A DNA stretch of 64,000 nucleotides, from contig NZ_CAOS01000008.1 in the NCBI RefSeq assembly GCF_000315365.1, forward strand, positions 62,001 through 126,000, in the 5' to 3' direction. Below are positions 42,832 to 50,776 of the stretch, piece by piece; the stretch's first letter is position 1; each line of letters begins with the position of its first letter. The notes beneath the pieces are model-generated. The model was not told where the DNA came from, did no database searches, and was given only the letters and a program-made list of their open reading frames with translations. The translations under genes were made by a program, and so were the position numbers. This DNA is from Desulforamulus hydrothermalis Lam5 = DSM 18033. Lineage in GTDB: Bacteria > Bacillota > Desulfotomaculia > Desulfotomaculales > Desulfotomaculaceae.

Positions 42832-44216
42832 GGGGCACCTCTCTCCCGTTGTTTATATTTGGCGCAGGCAGCCAGCAAATGGTTGGCCGCTGCGGGGTTA
42901 TACCTGAAATGAAGGTGGACATAAGAGGCCAGCAGATTATCCCGGGCATACCCTTCGCAGCGGCCCGCCGGCCCCCGGCCCCCGCTCAGCCGGTAAGCTG
43001 CCCGTTCCGCCGGCAGCGCTTCAAGGGCAGACCAGTGGAATTCGTGGCCTTTTAGCTGCCGGCCCGGCTCACCCAGCAGGCTGGGCGAATTTAAGGTAGC
43101 CGTGACATAGCCCAAAGCCGCCAGCCGGTTCTGCATTTTAGCCTCCGCCGGTACCAAGCCGACGCCTTCGTACCGTTCGCCGGCCACAGTAGAGATGCCG
43201 CGGCACAAATACATAAGGCCGCCGCACTCGGCGTATAGCGGCATGCCCCGGCGGGCTGCCCGGCGAATTTGTTCCTTCATGGCCCGGTTGGCGGACAACT
43301 GCGGTAAAAATTGTTCCGGGAAACCGCCGCCGATATAGATGCCATGAATATCACGCGGCAGCGTTGCATCATGCAGGGGGCTGAAAAAAAGCAGTTTAGC
43401 TCCCAGTTCGCTGAGAAAATCCAGGCTGTCCTGATAATAAAAATTAAAGGCTTCATCCCTGGCCACCGCCAATTGTACACCGGCAAAGGTTGGTTTGGGC
43501 GGCACCGCTTCCTCGCCGGTCAAATCCGGCGCCTGCCGGGCCAACCGCCACAGGGCGGCCAGATCAACTTGTTCTTCTATAATATCGGCCAATTGCTGCA
43601 GCATCTTGGGCAAATCATTGTTTTCAGTTGCCGGCAGCAAACCCAGGTGCCGCTGGGGCATGGTCAAGCTCTGCCGGTTGTCTGTCGCCCCCAGCAGCGG
43701 TATGCCCAGTTCCTGCATAATTTCACGCATATACTGCCGGTGCCGCTCACTGCTGACGCCGTTGGCAATAACACCGCCAATGGTGACTGCCGGGTCGAAG
43801 GTCCGGTAACCCTTAACCAGGGCTGCAGCGCTGCGGCCTAAGCCTTTGGCAGAAAAAACCAGCACCACCGGCGCCTTGATTATTTTGGCCACCTGGGCGG
43901 TACTGCCGGCCTCGCCCTGACCCCGGGCACCGTCAAACAAACCCATGACGCCCTCCACCACCGCCAGGTCAGCGGCCCGGCTTTGGCGCAGCAAAAGCTG
44001 CCGTACAGCCGCCGGCGAACCCATCCAACTGTCCAGGTTATGTGAAGTTTGGCCCGCTGCCGCCGTGTGCAAACCGGGGTCGATATAATCCGGCCCCACC
44101 TTAAAGGGCTGTACCCGGCAGCCCCGTCGCTTTAATGCAGCCAGCAAACCCAGGGTCAGGGTGGTTTTGCCCACCCCGCTGTGGGTGCCTGCAATAACGA
44201 TTCTCGGTATCTGCAT
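42828..44216 (-). CDS. cbiA: Cobyrinate a,c-diamide synthase
   Basis: A 462-residue glutamine-dependent amidotransferase: the ATP loop AGTHSGVGKTTLT at the N-terminus, and a C-terminal glutaminase with the catalytic cysteine in YAECGGLMYL and a histidine in YVHLHF. It amidates the a and c carboxylates. It is the first gene of the 15-gene operon and is divergent from lgt. Confidence 0.95.
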   Translation of the reverse strand: MQIPRIVIAGTHSGVGKTTLTLGLLAALKRRGCRVQPFKVGPDYIDPGLHTAAAGQTSHNLDSWMGSPAAVRQLLLRQSRAADLAVVEGVMGLFDGARGQGEAGSTAQVAKIIKAPVVLVFSAKGLGRSAAALVKGYRTFDPAVTIGGVIANGVSSERHRQYMREIMQELGIPLLGATDNRQSLTMPQRHLGLLPATENNDLPKMLQQLADIIEEQVDLAALWRLARQAPDLTGEEAVPPKPTFAGVQLAVARDEAFNFYYQDSLDFLSELGAKLLFFSPLHDATLPRDIHGIYIGGGFPEQFLPQLSANRAMKEQIRRAARRGMPLYAECGGLMYLCRGISTVAGERYEGVGLVPAEAKMQNRLAALGYVTATLNSPSLLGEPGRQLKGHEFHWSALEALPAERAAYRLSGGRGPAGRCEGYARDNLLASYVHLHFRYNPAAANHLLAACAKYKQRERGAP

Positions 44217-44263
44217 AATTGCTCCTGTTACTGCCTGTTTTATCCCCGCATGGGGTCAGAGAA

Positions 44264-44292
44264 ATTATAGTATAATCAAACTGGGAAGACAA
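44264..44292 (-). promoter_or_regulatory. Predicted sigma-A promoter of the cobalamin operon
   Basis: On the minus strand TTGTCT (-35, 44287-44292) and TATAAT (-10, 44264-44269) are separated by 17 bp. The start of transcription would fall only about 40 bp before the cbiA start codon. No cobalamin riboswitch (no GCCACTG box) fits in this leader. Confidence 0.65.
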
Positions 44293-44414
44293 GGAAGAAA
44301 ATAAACCTAACCGGCACCGGTTTGCCACACGCCGTAATAAATGATACTTATTCTTGGAAAACAGAAAAAAGCGGGGTAAAATAAGCTATAATCATTGCCA
44401 AAGGAGCTGCTGAC

Positions 44415-45167
44415 ATGACCTGGTTAGAAATTAGCCCGTACGTCTTTGTTTGGGGGCCCATCAGCATCCGCTGGTACGGCCTGTTGATGATGGCGGCGGT
44501 GCTGCTGGGTACCTGGCTGGCGCTGCGGGAAGCCCGCCGCCGGGGGATCAAAGAAGATCACATCATTGATTTGGTATTAATTGGCGCTCCCATCTCCTGG
44601 CTGGGAGCACGACTGTACTATGTGATTATGGAGTGGGACTATTACAGCCGCAACCTCTGGGAAATACCCCAGCTATGGCATGGCGGGCTGGCCATTCACG
44701 GCGGTTTGCTGACAGCTATCCTGTTCGGTTATATGTTTTGCCGCCTCAGGGGCTTAAGATTCCGGCTCATGGCCGACATTACAGCCCCCAGTTTTCCCCT
44801 GGGGCAAGCCATTGGCCGCTGGGGCAACTTTTTTAACCAGGAGGCCTACGGCTACCCCACCGACCTGCCCTGGGCCATGTATATTGCCGGCGCCTACCGC
44901 CACCCCACCTTTTTATATGAATCACTGTGGAACCTGCTGGTGTTTGTCATCTTAATGGTACGCCGGCGCAAGCAGGCGGCAGGGCAGCTGTTTATGCTCT
45001 ACCTGGGCCTTTACTCTTTGGGCAGGTTTTTTATCGAAGGTTTCCGTACCGACAGCCTAATGCTCGGCCCTCTGCGGGCCGCCCAGGTTTTAAGCATCCT
45101 GCTTACGGCGGCGGCAGTTATCGGCTATGTCTACCTGGGACGCCGGCAAGCCGGGGACGGTTCATAA
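44415..45167 (+). CDS. lgt: Prolipoprotein diacylglyceryl transferase
   Basis: A 250-residue membrane enzyme that transfers diacylglycerol to the lipobox cysteine of prolipoproteins. The Lgt signature GRWGNFFNQEAYG is near residue 136, and HGGLAIHGG near residue 95. Seven membrane segments are expected. A TATAAT at 44387-44392 and the SD AAAGGAG precede the ATG. A single gene; its substrates include the GerMN and MetQ-like lipoproteins in this window. Confidence 0.96.
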   Translation: MTWLEISPYVFVWGPISIRWYGLLMMAAVLLGTWLALREARRRGIKEDHIIDLVLIGAPISWLGARLYYVIMEWDYYSRNLWEIPQLWHGGLAIHGGLLTAILFGYMFCRLRGLRFRLMADITAPSFPLGQAIGRWGNFFNQEAYGYPTDLPWAMYIAGAYRHPTFLYESLWNLLVFVILMVRRRKQAAGQLFMLYLGLYSLGRFFIEGFRTDSLMLGPLRAAQVLSILLTAAAVIGYVYLGRRQAGDGS

Positions 45168-45186
45168 ACGGACATATGAACCGTCC
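45155..45186. other. Perfect hairpin spanning the lgt stop codon
   Basis: GGACGGTTCAT / ATGAACCGTCC, an 11 bp perfect stem with a ten-base loop that includes the lgt stop codon. There is no T tract on either side. It lies between convergent lgt and the XRE gene and may act as a 3' end structure for both. Confidence 0.5.
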
Positions 45187-45211
45187 TTCGGAGACGGGCC
45201 TGTTGCCGGCT

Positions 45212-45538
45212 TTATTTGTTGATAACCTCCAAGTAAGCATCTAAAAATTTAATAATAAAAACTTTATGTTCTTCCCCCAGAGTTAGTATTTTTTCCAGGC
45301 GCTGGTTTATTTCCATATTATTTTTGGCTTCACCTTCTACAAACAAAAGGTGGGGGCTTATGTTAAAGGCTTTGGCTATTTTATCTATTACATCAAAACC
45401 CGGGTTTCTTTCGCCTCTTTCCAAATAGCCCCAAAAAGCCTCGGAGATGCCTACCAGGGCGGCAGCCTGCCTGCGTGAAAGGTTGTTGCGAAGCCGGACT
45501 TTTTTCAAGTTATGACCAAACTTTTTAGCTATCCCCAC
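45212..45538 (-). CDS. XRE-family helix-turn-helix regulator
   Basis: A 108-residue protein with an N-terminal HTH_3 domain (about 8-65: LSRRQAAALVGISEAFWGYLERGERNP) and a short C-terminal helical tail (about 75-108). The tail may mediate dimerisation. The GTG start is preceded by GGGGGATTTTTA. It is divergent from the HD-GYP gene; the promoter of that gene lies only 35 bp upstream of this start, so it may control it or itself. The target is not known. Confidence 0.87.
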   Translation of the reverse strand: MGIAKKFGHNLKKVRLRNNLSRRQAAALVGISEAFWGYLERGERNPGFDVIDKIAKAFNISPHLLFVEGEAKNNMEINQRLEKILTLGEEHKVFIIKFLDAYLEVINK

Positions 45539-45572
45539 TAAAAATCCCCCAGAACATATAGTTAATTATTTG

Positions 45573-45601
45573 TTGAAAATCGCAACACCGTGTTGTATAA
45601 T
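45573..45601 (+). promoter_or_regulatory. Predicted sigma-A promoter of the riboswitch and HD-GYP gene
   Basis: TTGAAA (45573-45578) and TATAAT (45596-45601) with exactly 17 bp between them, a few bases before the riboswitch aptamer. Confidence 0.8.
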
Positions 45602-45607
45602 ACCGGT

Positions 45608-45735
45608 AGTATCTTAAGGGCAAACCAATCGAAAGGTTGGGACGCAAAGCCATGGGTCTAAGGCGTCAGGCTATGACTGCCAGGCTGCGGAGGAATTAAA
45701 TTTTGTCCCCTCCGGCTGTCAAGTTGGGAGGATTT
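45608..45735 (+). promoter_or_regulatory. c-di-GMP-I (GEMM) riboswitch with expression platform
   Basis: The aptamer (about 45608-45690) contains the diagnostic pieces GGGCAAACC, CGAAAGG, GGGACGCAAAGCC, GGTCTAAG and the receptor helix ending GCCAGGCTGC. In the platform, CCTCC (45708-45712) can pair either with the upstream GGAGG (45689-45693) or with GGAGG (45727-45731), which is the SD of the HD-GYP gene and is followed by eight Ts. The second pairing would both hide the SD and act as a terminator. Confidence 0.93.
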
Positions 45736-45738
45736 TTT

Positions 45739-46320
45739 TTGTTCCTTGCTGTAAAAAGACTGTATATTAAACTGCCTAAAAATATTGCCCTTCATTCGAA
45801 AAGGGTGGCCATATTTTCATATATTCTTGCCAAGCAGATAAAATTATCTGCAGCAGATTGTCAAACTGTCTATTGGGGCGGCTTATTGCATGATATTGGC
45901 AAAAGCATGATCCACCCCGGTATACTTTATAAAAAAGAAAAATTAACCGAAGCCGAATTCGCCGAAATTAAACGTCATTGCCGGTACGGCGTGGATATTG
46001 TGAAAAATATCAAGGATGTTGAGCCTGTCATACCTATTATCCAATACCATCATGAACACTGGAACGGATCGGGCTATTATGGCCTGCAAAAACATCAGAT
46101 ACCTTTGGGGGCGCGTATAGTCAGCATAGCCGATGCCTTTGATGCCATGACATCATACCGGTCTTATCAAGCAACCCGTAAAAAAGAAGATGCCCTGGCA
46201 GAGATCATGAGGTGTTCCAATACCCAATTTGACCCTTGCCTGGTTAATCATTTTATTGAAGTTTATGCCTTATTTAACTGTTATCTGGATGATCATGTGA
46301 AATTCGTTAATTTCATTTAG
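45739..46320 (+). CDS. HD-GYP-type phosphohydrolase (putative c-di-GMP phosphodiesterase)
   Basis: A 193-residue stand-alone HD-GYP domain. HDIGK (HD motif), a following histidine (KRHCRYGVDIV), IIQYHHEHWNGSGYYG and VSIADAFDAMTS are visible. The GYP triplet is GYY here, a variant seen in some members, so activity is likely but not certain. TTG at 45739 is chosen because GGGAGG lies six bases upstream; the reading frame open further upstream crosses the riboswitch platform and is not the start. Regulated by the c-di-GMP-I riboswitch, giving feedback control of c-di-GMP breakdown. Confidence 0.85.
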   Translation: MFLAVKRLYIKLPKNIALHSKRVAIFSYILAKQIKLSAADCQTVYWGGLLHDIGKSMIHPGILYKKEKLTEAEFAEIKRHCRYGVDIVKNIKDVEPVIPIIQYHHEHWNGSGYYGLQKHQIPLGARIVSIADAFDAMTSYRSYQATRKKEDALAEIMRCSNTQFDPCLVNHFIEVYALFNCYLDDHVKFVNFI

Positions 46321-46400
46321 TTGTCCGCATATATATTATAGTATAACTATTTTAAGCTAATCTTTGCACGAGATGCAAATTCTTAACTCCGAACCAATTA

Positions 46401-46437
46401 AAAACATCCCGTTACATTGAGGAACGGGATGTTTTCA
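46401..46437. terminator. Bidirectional terminator (CATCCCG family)
   Basis: AAAACATCCCGTT / AACGGGATGTTTT perfect 13 bp stem between the convergent HD-GYP and GGDEF-EAL genes, with T runs on both strands. Confidence 0.9.
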
Positions 46438-48936
46438 TTTGGTGGCTAAATCAGTCCCATTGGGTACCGGCCCAGGCTTGCCAATCAGGTAGCCCTGGGC
46501 ACAGTCTATGTTAAGTTCTTTCAACTTGGCTAAATCTTGATCGTTTTCTACAAACTCCGCCACTGTCTTTTTGCCTAAGGTGTGAGCCACGGTTTGCATG
46601 GCCTGAACAAGCGCATAATGGGTATCATCCCGGTGCAGATTGCGGATAAAAGAACCGTCTATTTTTACATAATCTACCGGCAGAATTTTCAGATACGAAA
46701 AGGATGAAAAACCGATGCCAAAATCATCCAGGGAAAACCGGCAACCAATGTTTTTCAGCCTTTTAATCCAGTTGCCGGCCCTTCCCAGGTCTTTTACCGC
46801 AACTGTTTCGGTAATCTCAAAGCCCAGCCGCCAGGGTTCAATATGATTGGTATGAACGGTTTGTTCTATATAGGCCAATAATTTTTCATCCCCCAGACTG
46901 GCTCCCGATAAATTGATAAACAAACTCAAGTCCGGCCTGGCTGCCAGTACCTCCAGTGCTGATTTAACAACCCACCGGTCAATCCTGGGCATTAAACCAA
47001 AACGTTCAGCAACGGGAATAAATTTGCCCGGATAGATTAGCTCTCCCTTATCGTCCTGCATACGCAGCAGCACTTCATAGTGAATAATGTCCCTGCTGTT
47101 AATGGCAACCACCGGCTGGTAATGCAGAACAAAGCGATTTTCCTTGAGTGCTGCTTTTATTAATGTGATGATGCGGTTTGCCTCAGACAGAGAGTTTGCT
47201 TCATCCTCCGTACAGGATAAAAACACGATCCTGTTTCTGCCTGTTTCTTTAGCCCGGTAAAGAGCTGTATCGGCCAGGGCTAACAGCCGGTGAGGGGGTA
47301 TGGCCCCGTCGATCATGGTTATGCCGATACTAAGGCTGATATTAAAGCAGTGTTTATATAAAACCAGACACAGCTCGTTTTCGTCCAGCAAAGACCTGAT
47401 CTTTTCCGCCACGGCCAGGGCATCTGCCGCCGCAGCTCCGTCCAGTAACACAACAAATTCATCCCCACCCAGACGAGCTAACGTATCCTGGCTGCGCAGA
47501 TTGCTGCTGAGCAGTTCGGCAATGGTTAGCAACAGTTTATCTCCCGCGTCATGTCCCAGGGTATCATTAACAAGTTTAAAGTTATCCAAATCAATAAGCA
47601 AAAGGGCACTTCCTTTACCCTGCTTTGCTTGAGCCACCGCCTGTTTAATTTTTTCTTCTAAGAACAACCGGTTAGGCAAGCCGGTTAAAGAGTCGTGGGT
47701 AGCCAGATAGCGCAGCTGTTTTTCAACTAACTTGCGATCAGTAATATCTCTGAGGGACTTTACGGCCCCCACCAGTTGGCCTTCGTTATTGTAAAGCGGA
47801 CCGGCAGTAATTAACAGATAGGTGCCCTCCCCTTCGCCGTTAGGGGGTAAAAAAACTTCCTTGGACAATGTCTTTTCCGTAATTTTTACCAAACCATTTG
47901 CTTGGTTGGCATGGTTAAGGAATATCAAATCAACCAGCAGGGGTTGCTGTTGGTTGAGGTAAAAGGGCAGGACGGAGGCATAATTTTCTTTGCCGATAAT
48001 ATCTTCCTTGCGGACGCCGGTTATCTCTTCCATAGCCCTGTTCCAGGCAATGACTCTTTTGTCTTGGTTAATTACGAAGGTAGCATCGGGCAGGAATTCT
48101 ATTATATCCAGCAACTGCTGGTGTTTGGCGCGCAGTTCTTCTTCAGCCTTTTTGCGCTCAATGCGCATCCTTTCAAAGGCTCTGGCTAAATAACCTATTT
48201 CATCTTGTGTCTTAACAGTTATTGCTGTGTCAAGTTCTCCTTGCGCCAACAGGTTAGCATAATTAACCAGTTCCCTAACCGGTCTGACCAGTGATTTAGT
48301 CAGCAGCCAAAAAATAACGGCAGTTAAAAAAAAATTAATAATCAGGGTTGACCAGAGGTTTTTAACAGAGTTTCGGAAAATATTGTCAACATACTGGTTG
48401 TTGGCTCCTACATACCAGATGCCGATATTCCTGCCTGCTTGATCTTTAATGGGTTTATAGGCCGTTTGGTATTTGATGCCCACAACTTCTGCTTCACCGT
48501 AAAATTCCCGACCTTGTTCCAGCACTACCTGCCCAACTTCTTTTGATACCTTGGTGCCGACAGCCCGGCTGCCGTTTCTTATGACATTGGTGGCAACACG
48601 GGTATCTCCCTGAAATATGGTACAGGTATTGCCTGTCAATTTTCCCACCATATCAACAATAGCAAAATTGTTGTTCATTATTTGCCGGCCTTTGTACAAC
48701 TTGCCGTTTATTATTGCCCAGGGCCCCGGATATAAAGCGTCTAACAGTGCTTCCCCCAGCCGCAAATCACCCTTTACCTTCTCCAGGGCAGCCAGGTTGG
48801 CATTAACATGGGCCTGTTTGGTGATCCAGAACATATGCATAACTTGCACAAAAATTATGACAAGAAACAGCAGGGTTATTCTCCAACGGATTGACTTAAG
48901 GTCATAAAAACGCATTCTGGCCTTTTGTTTTTCCAT
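46435..48936 (-). CDS. Membrane Cache-HAMP-PAS-GGDEF-EAL protein
   Basis: An 833-residue sensor. Order: membrane segment (about 19-38), extracytoplasmic single-Cache-like sensor (about 40-190), membrane segment (about 193-213), HAMP (about 214-266), PAS (about 270-400), GGDEF (about 412-565) and EAL (about 585-825). The GGDEF motif is intact, with I-site RSQD five residues before it. The EAL motif reads EVL, but the other catalytic residues are present (NLSG, EITET, DDFGIG, VKIDGSF, AEFVEN). It could make or break c-di-GMP. It lies alone, convergent with the HD-GYP gene. Confidence 0.93.
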   Translation of the reverse strand: MEKQKARMRFYDLKSIRWRITLLFLVIIFVQVMHMFWITKQAHVNANLAALEKVKGDLRLGEALLDALYPGPWAIINGKLYKGRQIMNNNFAIVDMVGKLTGNTCTIFQGDTRVATNVIRNGSRAVGTKVSKEVGQVVLEQGREFYGEAEVVGIKYQTAYKPIKDQAGRNIGIWYVGANNQYVDNIFRNSVKNLWSTLIINFFLTAVIFWLLTKSLVRPVRELVNYANLLAQGELDTAITVKTQDEIGYLARAFERMRIERKKAEEELRAKHQQLLDIIEFLPDATFVINQDKRVIAWNRAMEEITGVRKEDIIGKENYASVLPFYLNQQQPLLVDLIFLNHANQANGLVKITEKTLSKEVFLPPNGEGEGTYLLITAGPLYNNEGQLVGAVKSLRDITDRKLVEKQLRYLATHDSLTGLPNRLFLEEKIKQAVAQAKQGKGSALLLIDLDNFKLVNDTLGHDAGDKLLLTIAELLSSNLRSQDTLARLGGDEFVVLLDGAAAADALAVAEKIRSLLDENELCLVLYKHCFNISLSIGITMIDGAIPPHRLLALADTALYRAKETGRNRIVFLSCTEDEANSLSEANRIITLIKAALKENRFVLHYQPVVAINSRDIIHYEVLLRMQDDKGELIYPGKFIPVAERFGLMPRIDRWVVKSALEVLAARPDLSLFINLSGASLGDEKLLAYIEQTVHTNHIEPWRLGFEITETVAVKDLGRAGNWIKRLKNIGCRFSLDDFGIGFSSFSYLKILPVDYVKIDGSFIRNLHRDDTHYALVQAMQTVAHTLGKKTVAEFVENDQDLAKLKELNIDCAQGYLIGKPGPVPNGTDLATK

Positions 48937-49028
48937 AAGGCAGCCCCCGGAAATTGTTCTGAATAATACGAATATAGTATTTATTCAAGGTTTGTTTTGA
49001 CATTCCTTTAATTTGGTTATGGAAGAAC

Positions 49029-49059
49029 AAAAAATCCGTCCCAGAGGAAGACGGATTTA
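49029..49059 (-). terminator. Intrinsic terminator of the YibE/F gene
   Basis: Minus strand AAATCCGTC-TTCCTCTG-GGACGGATTT followed by TTTGTTCTTCC. Its 5' side starts within the YibE/F stop region. Confidence 0.8.
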
Positions 49060-50211
49060 TGATCCTGGGTTGACCTGACTTGCCCGGCCCCGGCTGAACA
49101 ACCACCCGGCGGCTAATGATGTGACAGGAATGGCCAGAATTAAACCGATGCTGCCGGTTAAGGCACGGACAATTTCGGTGGCAATTAAATCAAGATTAAT
49201 AATTTTTAAAAAGGGCATCTGGTAGGCCATAAAGATCAGGATTAAAGGAATGGCGCTGCCGGTATAAGCCAAAATTAAAGTATTGGCCATGGTCCCCATG
49301 ACATCCCGCCCCACATTGATGCCCGCTTGCATGAGCGCCCGGGTGTCCAGGGCAGGGTTGGCCTTTTGGACTTCTTCCACAGCAGCGGCAATGGAGATGG
49401 CCACGTCCATGACAGCCCCCAGGGCTCCGATAATCATACCGGCAAACAGCAAGCCCTGGTAGTCAAATTTTACCTGTTGCGGGATATATAGCAGCATTTG
49501 CATTTCTTCGCTGCTGAAACCGGTTAGATGGGCAGCGGCCCCCACCAGCATGGCTAAGATGCCGGCAGCGATAACCCCGCTGGTGGTACCGATTACCCCG
49601 GCCAGGGTTTTACGGTTAAAGCCGTGTACCAGTATCATGGTTGCCGTGGTCATAACAGCAGCCACCAGTACGGTCATCAACAGGGGGTTATGCCCCTTAA
49701 ACAGGAGCGGCAGCAGGACATAAAAGATGCCTACCCCGGTGACAGCCAGCGACAATACAGACTTAACCCCCTTAATACCTCCCACCAGGGCCATCAGCAG
49801 GGCAAACAAACCGGCCAGGTAATATAGCTTTTTATCCCTGGCATAATCGGTCACAAAAGCGTTGACAATTTTTTTGCCTTCCACTTCCACCGATAATATC
49901 ACTTCATCACCCGGCTTGACGTGCACTGCCAAACCGGGTTGATCCGGCACCACATGAAAGAAACTCACCGTTTGCCCCTGGTAAGGTTGGCTTAGTACCC
50001 GGGCGGTGACCAATTGCTCTTTTCCCTCCACCCAGCCGGTTAAATCCGGCACCTGGTCCTTTCCTTCCGTTACCTCTAACACCTTGGCCCGTACAATAAT
50101 TTCCTTGCTTATCTCCATACCACCCGCTGTATCGGTCTCGTTGGCCAGACCGGCCCGGCCGCTTAACAGCATCACCCCAAGAACCAGCAGCCCCAGAATA
50201 AATCGCTTCAT
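49057..50211 (-). CDS. YibE/F family membrane protein
   Basis: A 384-residue exported membrane protein: signal or anchor (about 1-24), a beta-rich extracytoplasmic domain (about 35-120, VRAKVLEVTEGK) and about eight membrane segments (from 128) containing the YibE/F pattern FNRKTLAGVIGTTSGVIAAG and LGAVMDVAISIAAAVEE. The family occurs widely in Firmicutes and its function is unknown; transport or export is suggested by shape only. The ATG has a GGTG-type SD. It is divergent from feoA. Confidence 0.9.
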   Translation of the reverse strand: MKRFILGLLVLGVMLLSGRAGLANETDTAGGMEISKEIIVRAKVLEVTEGKDQVPDLTGWVEGKEQLVTARVLSQPYQGQTVSFFHVVPDQPGLAVHVKPGDEVILSVEVEGKKIVNAFVTDYARDKKLYYLAGLFALLMALVGGIKGVKSVLSLAVTGVGIFYVLLPLLFKGHNPLLMTVLVAAVMTTATMILVHGFNRKTLAGVIGTTSGVIAAGILAMLVGAAAHLTGFSSEEMQMLLYIPQQVKFDYQGLLFAGMIIGALGAVMDVAISIAAAVEEVQKANPALDTRALMQAGINVGRDVMGTMANTLILAYTGSAIPLILIFMAYQMPFLKIINLDLIATEIVRALTGSIGLILAIPVTSLAAGWLFSRGRASQVNPGS

Positions 50212-50368
50212 TTTTTCACCTCATTTCATGTTACTTCCATATTGTACTTTAACCAAGCGCTCCGGGACAAGCCAACCGTTAGGAAGTTATCCACCGCCCT
50301 GACCGGAATTTTTTCCTGTAACAAAGGCCGGCCCTCTTTCATAGCATGATGATAGAACCCGCCAGACA

Positions 50369-50384
50369 GTTAGCCGGCACTAAC
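50369..50384. promoter_or_regulatory. Operator-like palindrome copy 1 (GTTAG-N6-CTAAC)
   Basis: GTTAG-CCGGCA-CTAAC, 111 bp before feoA. The half-sites match those of the DtxR/IdeR box (GGTTAG..CTAACC) but with six bases between them. A DtxR-type regulator gene lies at the far end of the feo operon. Confidence 0.45.
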
Positions 50385-50444
50385 ATTGTTTTTCTTTAAT
50401 ATCTTGCTTTGCCCAAAAATAGTGCCCTGCCGTACTGGCCGATT

Positions 50445-50460
50445 GTTAGTCTGGGCTAAC
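50445..50460. promoter_or_regulatory. Operator-like palindrome copy 2 (GTTAG-N6-CTAAC)
   Basis: GTTAG-TCTGGG-CTAAC, 35 bp before the feoA start, likely overlapping the promoter or transcript start. Confidence 0.5.
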
Positions 50461-50463
50461 ATA

Positions 50464-50479
50464 GTTAAGTACTTCTAAC
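50464..50479. promoter_or_regulatory. Operator-like palindrome copy 3 (GTTAA-N6-CTAAC)
   Basis: GTTAA-GTACTT-CTAAC, 19 bp after copy 2 start to start, directly before the feoA SD site. Same half-sites and spacing as copies 1 and 2. Confidence 0.5.
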
Positions 50480-50494
50480 ATGAGGGGGATATTT

Positions 50495-50776
50495 ATGCTC
50501 AAGCAACAGCCTGTTTTTCCCGGTACGCCGGTGGTAGCTCTTTGTGACCTGCCGGTAGGAAAAGCTGCCGTGGTTAATACTGTCCAGGGAGAAGGCATTA
50601 TCCGGCGCCGCATGCTGGACTTGGGATTGGTGCCGGGCACCCGGGTGGAAGCCCTGCGCATCAGCCCGGCCGGGGATCCGAAAGCCTACAAAATCCGAGG
50701 TGCAGTGATAGCCCTGCGGCGGGAAGAGGGAGCCAACATACTGGTCAGCTTGAAGGAGGAAACAACATGGGGTTAA
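50495..50776 (+). CDS. feoA: FeoA-type ferrous iron transport accessory protein
   Basis: A 93-residue SH3-like FeoA protein with ALCDLPVGKAAVV, IRRRMLDLGLVPGTRVE and GAVIALRREEGANILV. FeoA binds or regulates FeoB at the cytoplasmic face. ATG at 50495 is chosen with GGGGG six bases upstream; an earlier in-frame ATG at 50480 lies before that SD. The stop overlaps the start of the FeoB G-domain gene by ten bases. Confidence 0.92.
   Translation: MLKQQPVFPGTPVVALCDLPVGKAAVVNTVQGEGIIRRRMLDLGLVPGTRVEALRISPAGDPKAYKIRGAVIALRREEGANILVSLKEETTWG

Noticed and set aside
44217-44414. Possible cobalamin riboswitch before cbiA
   Set aside because: Both strands were checked for GCCACTG, GGGAA and AGGAGAC-type boxes; none is there and the leader from the visible promoter is too short.
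45703-45738. Start of the HD-GYP gene at the upstream TTG (45703)
   Set aside because: This would place codons in the riboswitch switch region and before the only SD; TTG 45739 fits the SD at 45726-45732.
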